Source: Candidatus Bipolaricaulota bacterium (GTDB lineage: Bacteria; Bipolaricaulota; Bipolaricaulia; UBA7950; UBA9294). From it: DNA of 8,838 nucleotides. Below are positions 6,359 to 8,838 of this stretch, piece after piece. Location: the NCBI GenBank assembly GCA_030612485.1, contig JAUWNS010000094.1, positions 1 to 8,838 of the forward strand, given 5' to 3'. The position numbers were made by a program, and so were the translations under genes. Within the stretch, counting starts at the first letter, position 1. Each line of letters begins with the position of its first letter. The notes below the pieces were generated by a model, which searched no databases, was not told where the DNA came from, and was given only the letters and a program-made list of their open reading frames with translations.

Positions 6359-7126
6359 ATGCACTTCGATATACTTTCGATCTTTCCGGAAGCATTCTCC
6401 GGCTTTTTCTCTGTGGGGGTACTCGCCCAGGCGGTGGAGAAGGGACTCATTGAGATCCATCTTCACGACCTGCGTGATTTCACCGATGATCCGCACCGAG
6501 TCGTCGACGATCGCCCTTACGGAGGCGGAGCAGGGATGGTGATGAAAGTCGATACATTCGTGCGCGCAATAGAGGGGGTCAGGTCTTCTTTCTTGACCTT
6601 CGATCCCGACGAAGACGTTCTACACGACAAGATAGGTCAAAAAACAAGGTCTGACCCCAAACGGCGGATGATCTTCCTCTCATCGCAAGGAAGGCTCTTC
6701 ACGCAGGGTGACGCGATCCGTTGGGCAAAACTGGACGGTTTGATTCTCCTGTGCGGGCGTTACGAAGGGGTCGATGAGCGGCTGATCTCGTTCATCGACG
6801 AGGAGATCTCGATCGGCGGCTACGTCCTCACCGGGGGGGAAGTCGCAGCAGCAGCCGTCATCGAGGCGACCGCGCGGATGGTCCCCGGGGTCGTCGGGAA
6901 GTTCGAGTCGGTGGAGACCGATTCCTTCTACCGAAAGACGCGCCTCGGCCCGCCGCAGTACACGCGGCCGCCCGTCTTCCGTGGCCTTTCCGTCCCTGAA
7001 GTCCTCCTCTCGGGCGACCACGCGAAGATCGAGGCGTTCCGCGAGCGCCGCGCGTGGGAGAAGACGATGCGCAACCGCCCCGATCTCCTCGGAGTCCATC
7101 TTGACAGGGATTCGAGCGATGGGTAA
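6359..7126 (+). CDS. trmD: tRNA (guanine-N1-)-methyltransferase TrmD, with repeat-derived insertion
   Basis: TrmD makes m1G37 in tRNAs with G36, guarding against frameshifting. It is a homodimeric SPOUT enzyme with a trefoil knot. The 255 aa include 'FDILSIFPE' at the start, 'DDRPYGGGAGMVMK' (50-63), 'LLCGRYEGVDERL' (130-142), 'SIGGYVLTGGE' (151-161), 'ARMVPGVVG' with the conserved Arg173, 'ETDSF' with the probable catalytic Asp188, and 'PPQYTRPPVFRG'. ATG at 6359 is chosen over GTG at 6356 because the protein then starts as the family does. The ribosome binding site is weak, and coupling to khpA six bases upstream is likely. Two oddities: residues 73-100 are encoded exactly by a palindromic repeat, making that loop about 20 residues longer than in E. 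coli, and the usual Asp of IGDYVL is Gly154. The end overlaps the next gene by 8 bases. Confidence 0.94.
   Translation: MHFDILSIFPEAFSGFFSVGVLAQAVEKGLIEIHLHDLRDFTDDPHRVVDDRPYGGGAGMVMKVDTFVRAIEGVRSSFLTFDPDEDVLHDKIGQKTRSDPKRRMIFLSSQGRLFTQGDAIRWAKLDGLILLCGRYEGVDERLISFIDEEISIGGYVLTGGEVAAAAVIEATARMVPGVVGKFESVETDSFYRKTRLGPPQYTRPPVFRGLSVPEVLLSGDHAKIEAFRERRAWEKTMRNRPDLLGVHLDRDSSDG
6575..6658. repeat. REP-like palindrome inside the trmD coding sequence
   Basis: Inverted arms 6575-6599 and 6634-6658 match at 21 of 25 positions. Each begins GGGGTCAG and ends TTGACCT when read inward. A 34-base centre separates them. The element is 84 bases, exactly 28 codons (Gly73 to Pro100), in frame and without stops. 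The right arm shares ACAAGGTCTGA with the element at 2139-2228. Confidence 0.8.
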
Positions 7127-7697
7127 TCTGTACGTCGGTCTTCTGCACTTCCCGATGCGCAACCGCCGTGGCGAGATCGTGGCGACGGCGATGACCTCGA
7201 TCGATGTGCACGATATCGCGCGCACGGCGCGCACCTATGGAGTGGTCCGTTACTTTGTGATCACGCCCCTCCCGTCGCAGCGAGAGATCGGGTGGAGGAT
7301 CCGTGGGTTCTGGACCGAGGGAGAGCGTGCGATGGAAGAGAGCAACCGCGGCGAGGCCCTTGAGATCGTAGCGATGGCAGAGGACCTGGAAGAGACGATT
7401 GAGTGGATCCAAGAGGCGGAAGGTATCTCACCACTCCTCGTTGCGACATCGGCGCGGCGACAAGGGGACCGTATTGTTTCCCATGCGAAGCTACGAGAGC
7501 GTATCGAGCACGGGACTGAACCGGTCTATATCCTGTTTGGGACTGGCTGGGGGATGACCGACGAACTGATCGAGACATGCGATCTGATCCTTCCGCCGAT
7601 CATGCCGGATAGCAATTTCAACCACCTGTCGGTCCGTGCGGCAGCAGCGATCACCATGGATCGGGTGGCAGGAGACGTAATAGATAAAGATGCTTAG
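7119..7697 (+). CDS. TM1570-type SPOUT RNA methyltransferase
   Basis: The 192 aa product belongs to the family of Thermotoga maritima TM1570 (Pfam Methyltrn_RNA_4), a predicted SAM-dependent RNA methyltransferase with the SPOUT alpha/beta-knot fold. It begins 'GNLYVGLLHFPMRNRRGEIVATAMTSIDVHDIARTART' in segments typical of the family; mid-protein 'NRGEALEIV' follows. The knot region reads 'LFGTGWGMTDELI' (139-151) and 'NFNHLSVRAAAAITMDRVAGD' (166-186). The target base is not known to me. ATG at 7119 lies inside the end of trmD (8-base overlap) with an AGGGA-type site before it. The same frame stays open upstream to 6981, but the family N-terminus fixes 7119. In some bacteria this domain is fused to the C-terminus of TrmD; here the genes are separate but tightly coupled. 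Confidence 0.88.
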   Translation: MGNLYVGLLHFPMRNRRGEIVATAMTSIDVHDIARTARTYGVVRYFVITPLPSQREIGWRIRGFWTEGERAMEESNRGEALEIVAMAEDLEETIEWIQEAEGISPLLVATSARRQGDRIVSHAKLRERIEHGTEPVYILFGTGWGMTDELIETCDLILPPIMPDSNFNHLSVRAAAAITMDRVAGDVIDKDA

Positions 7698-7703
7698 ATG
7701 GTA

Positions 7704-7730
7704 AAGGTCAAAAATAAAGACCTGACCCCA
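7704..7730. repeat. Solo REP-like arm upstream of rplS
   Basis: On the minus strand this reads TGGGGTCAGGTCTTTATTTT, then TGACCTT, the same family as the arms in trmD and at 2139-2228. I find no inverted partner within 90 bases on either side. It occupies most of the 49-base gap and ends five bases before the GGGAGG site of rplS. Confidence 0.65.
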
Positions 7731-7746
7731 AGAAGGGAGGAAGGGA

Positions 7747-8067
7747 ATGGATGACATACTGAGGGCTGTAGAGAAAGAATACTTGAAAGACCGAGGGGAG
7801 TTCTCCCCTGGGGATATCGTGAAGATCCACGAACGGATCTCCGAGGGGGCCAAGGAGAGGATCCAGGTCTTCGAGGGGATCGTTCTTAAGCGGAGCGGGT
7901 CGGGAACGCGTGAGATGGTCACCGTGAGGAAGATCTCCTCGGGAATTGGGGTCGAGAAGACCTATCCGGTGCACTCCCCCAAGATCGAGAAGATCGAGAT
8001 CGTGAAGAAGAACCGATCGCGTCAGGCAAGGCCCTATTTCCTGCGACGGCTGCGCCGCATTCGCTAG
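7747..8067 (+). CDS. rplS: 50S ribosomal protein bL19
   Basis: bL19 sits at the interface of the ribosomal subunits and contacts 16S and 23S rRNA. The 106 aa product has the diagnostic core 'FSPGDIVKIHERISEGAKERIQVFEGIVLKR' (19-49, residues read in segments), 'TVRKISSGIGVEKTYPVHSPKI' and a basic C-terminus 'ARPYFLRRLRRIR'. It is slightly shorter than the usual 115 or so because the tail stops soon after the YFLR motif. ATG at 7747 is preceded by GGGAGG at 7735-7740. The stop TAG at 8065-8067 abuts the lepB ATG. Confidence 0.96.
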   Translation: MDDILRAVEKEYLKDRGEFSPGDIVKIHERISEGAKERIQVFEGIVLKRSGSGTREMVTVRKISSGIGVEKTYPVHSPKIEKIEIVKKNRSRQARPYFLRRLRRIR

Positions 8068-8838
8068 ATGATACGGCGCAAGAAAGAGAAGAGGCCGGCA
8101 TGGATCCTGCGCCTGGCGCGGCATTTCGGGTGGAAGCCCGGGCGTGTGATGTCTGAGATTCTTGAATGGGTCGAGGTTCTCATCGTCGCAGGGTTCCTTG
8201 CTTTCCTCGTGATGAGCTTCATCACCGTGCGGATGCACGTCCCTACCGACTCAATGTTTCCCGCGATCGACGGAGACCCTAGCTGGCTAAAAGCCGATAG
8301 CTTCTTCGTCGATAGGATCTCCTACTACTTCCGCGCCCCTAACCCGGGTGATATAGTCGTCTTCTGGCACACCGACGCGGTCTTGGTAAAGGGCGTCGAG
8401 GAAGGATCTCTGGCCGACCGAGCACGGGTCCCGGATGGTGAGAGACTGAGCTATATCAACCGCGAGCCGGTTTTCAATATTGCAGGGGCCGATACGATCA
8501 TCGCCGGCCTTCCTACGGGGACGATGGTCGTCCTCACACTCTCCGATTCTCCACTTGACTTGGGCGTCAAACAGGTCGGGATGGAGACCCTGGGTGACTT
8601 TGGGATCAGATTGCGCGAAAAGAGGGTACGCTACGTGAAGCGCCTGATCGCAGTCGGTGGGCAGACCGTGGAGATTAAAGCCGGAGATGCCTATATTGAT
8701 GGGGTGAAGCTCGATGGAGAGCGGTTCGACCGCTACTACACCTCGAACGATCCCCGCATGCGCTATGGAATGAGCCCAACCCTCGTCCCCGAAGGTAAGT
8801 GGCTTGTCCTCGGCGACAACTCTGACAACTCGTGGGAT
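8068..8838 (+). CDS. lepB: Signal peptidase I with internal PDZ-like insertion (runs off right edge)
   Basis: Signal peptidase I removes signal peptides from exported proteins at the outer face of the cytoplasmic membrane. 257 codons are in the window. Residues 1-30 are basic and cytoplasmic, and 33-54 form one membrane segment (VEVLIVAGFLAFLVMSFI). The nucleophile is Ser62 in VPTDSMFP and the general base Lys191 in YVKRLIAVGGQTVEI. LGDNSDNSWD (248-257) begins the last conserved box, which normally continues SR. Ser and Lys are 129 residues apart, against 55 in E. coli LepB and 40 in B. subtilis SipS. The extra stretch (about 105-186) reads like a PDZ domain: 'VEEGSLADRARVPDGERL', 'INREPV', 'LPTGTMVVLTL'. 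The ATG follows the rplS stop with no gap and without a clear ribosome binding site, suggesting coupling. Substrates of the PDZ-like part are unknown. Confidence 0.92.
   Translation, partial: MIRRKKEKRPAWILRLARHFGWKPGRVMSEILEWVEVLIVAGFLAFLVMSFITVRMHVPTDSMFPAIDGDPSWLKADSFFVDRISYYFRAPNPGDIVVFWHTDAVLVKGVEEGSLADRARVPDGERLSYINREPVFNIAGADTIIAGLPTGTMVVLTLSDSPLDLGVKQVGMETLGDFGIRLREKRVRYVKRLIAVGGQTVEIKAGDAYIDGVKLDGERFDRYYTSNDPRMRYGMSPTLVPEGKWLVLGDNSDNSWD

Noticed and set aside
6981..7118. Upstream extension of the TM1570-type gene
   Set aside because: It is Arg/Ser-rich shadow sequence within trmD; the family N-terminus 'GNLYVGLLH' begins at 7119.

Overview
The window is a compact stretch of chromosome from a bacterium with about 55-60% GC. 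The core is a translation and secretion cluster on the + strand: ffh, rpsP, khpA, trmD, a TM1570-type SPOUT methyltransferase, rplS, lepB. This order, with the TM1570-type gene beside trmD, recalls Thermotogota and other deep-branching, often thermophilic lineages. The methionine-poor M-domain loop of Ffh also fits a warm habitat. The phylum cannot be fixed from the sequence; a Thermotogota- or Bipolaricaulota-like candidate lineage is a guess.

Layout. On the minus strand, 1-633 is the N-terminal part of an exported protein that resembles the beta domain of M1-family peptidases. Upstream of it on the same strand, 750-2039 is a CNNM/CBS/CorC membrane protein with its own promoter. A 400-base divergent region filled with inverted repeats (2052-2453) separates this from accB-accC on the + strand (biotin carrier and biotin carboxylase, overlapping by 4 bases). 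After a 108-base gap comes ffh. A 196-base gap holding a large nested palindrome follows. Then rpsP, khpA, trmD and the SPOUT gene are packed within 11 bases of each other or overlap. A 49-base gap with a repeat arm leads to rplS, and lepB starts directly on the rplS stop codon and runs off the right edge. rimM, often present between khpA and trmD, is absent.

Working together: accBC begins fatty-acid synthesis for membranes; ffh and lepB target and process exported proteins; rpsP and rplS build the two ribosomal subunits; khpA binds RNA; trmD and its neighbour modify RNA.

Two things stand out. First, lepB carries about 80 extra residues between its catalytic Ser and Lys, and that stretch reads like a PDZ domain. 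Second, the window is peppered with degenerate palindromic repeats. One family (GGGGTCAG...TTGACC arms) occurs as a paired palindrome before accBC, as a single arm before rplS, and as an exact 28-codon in-frame palindrome inside trmD, where it is translated.
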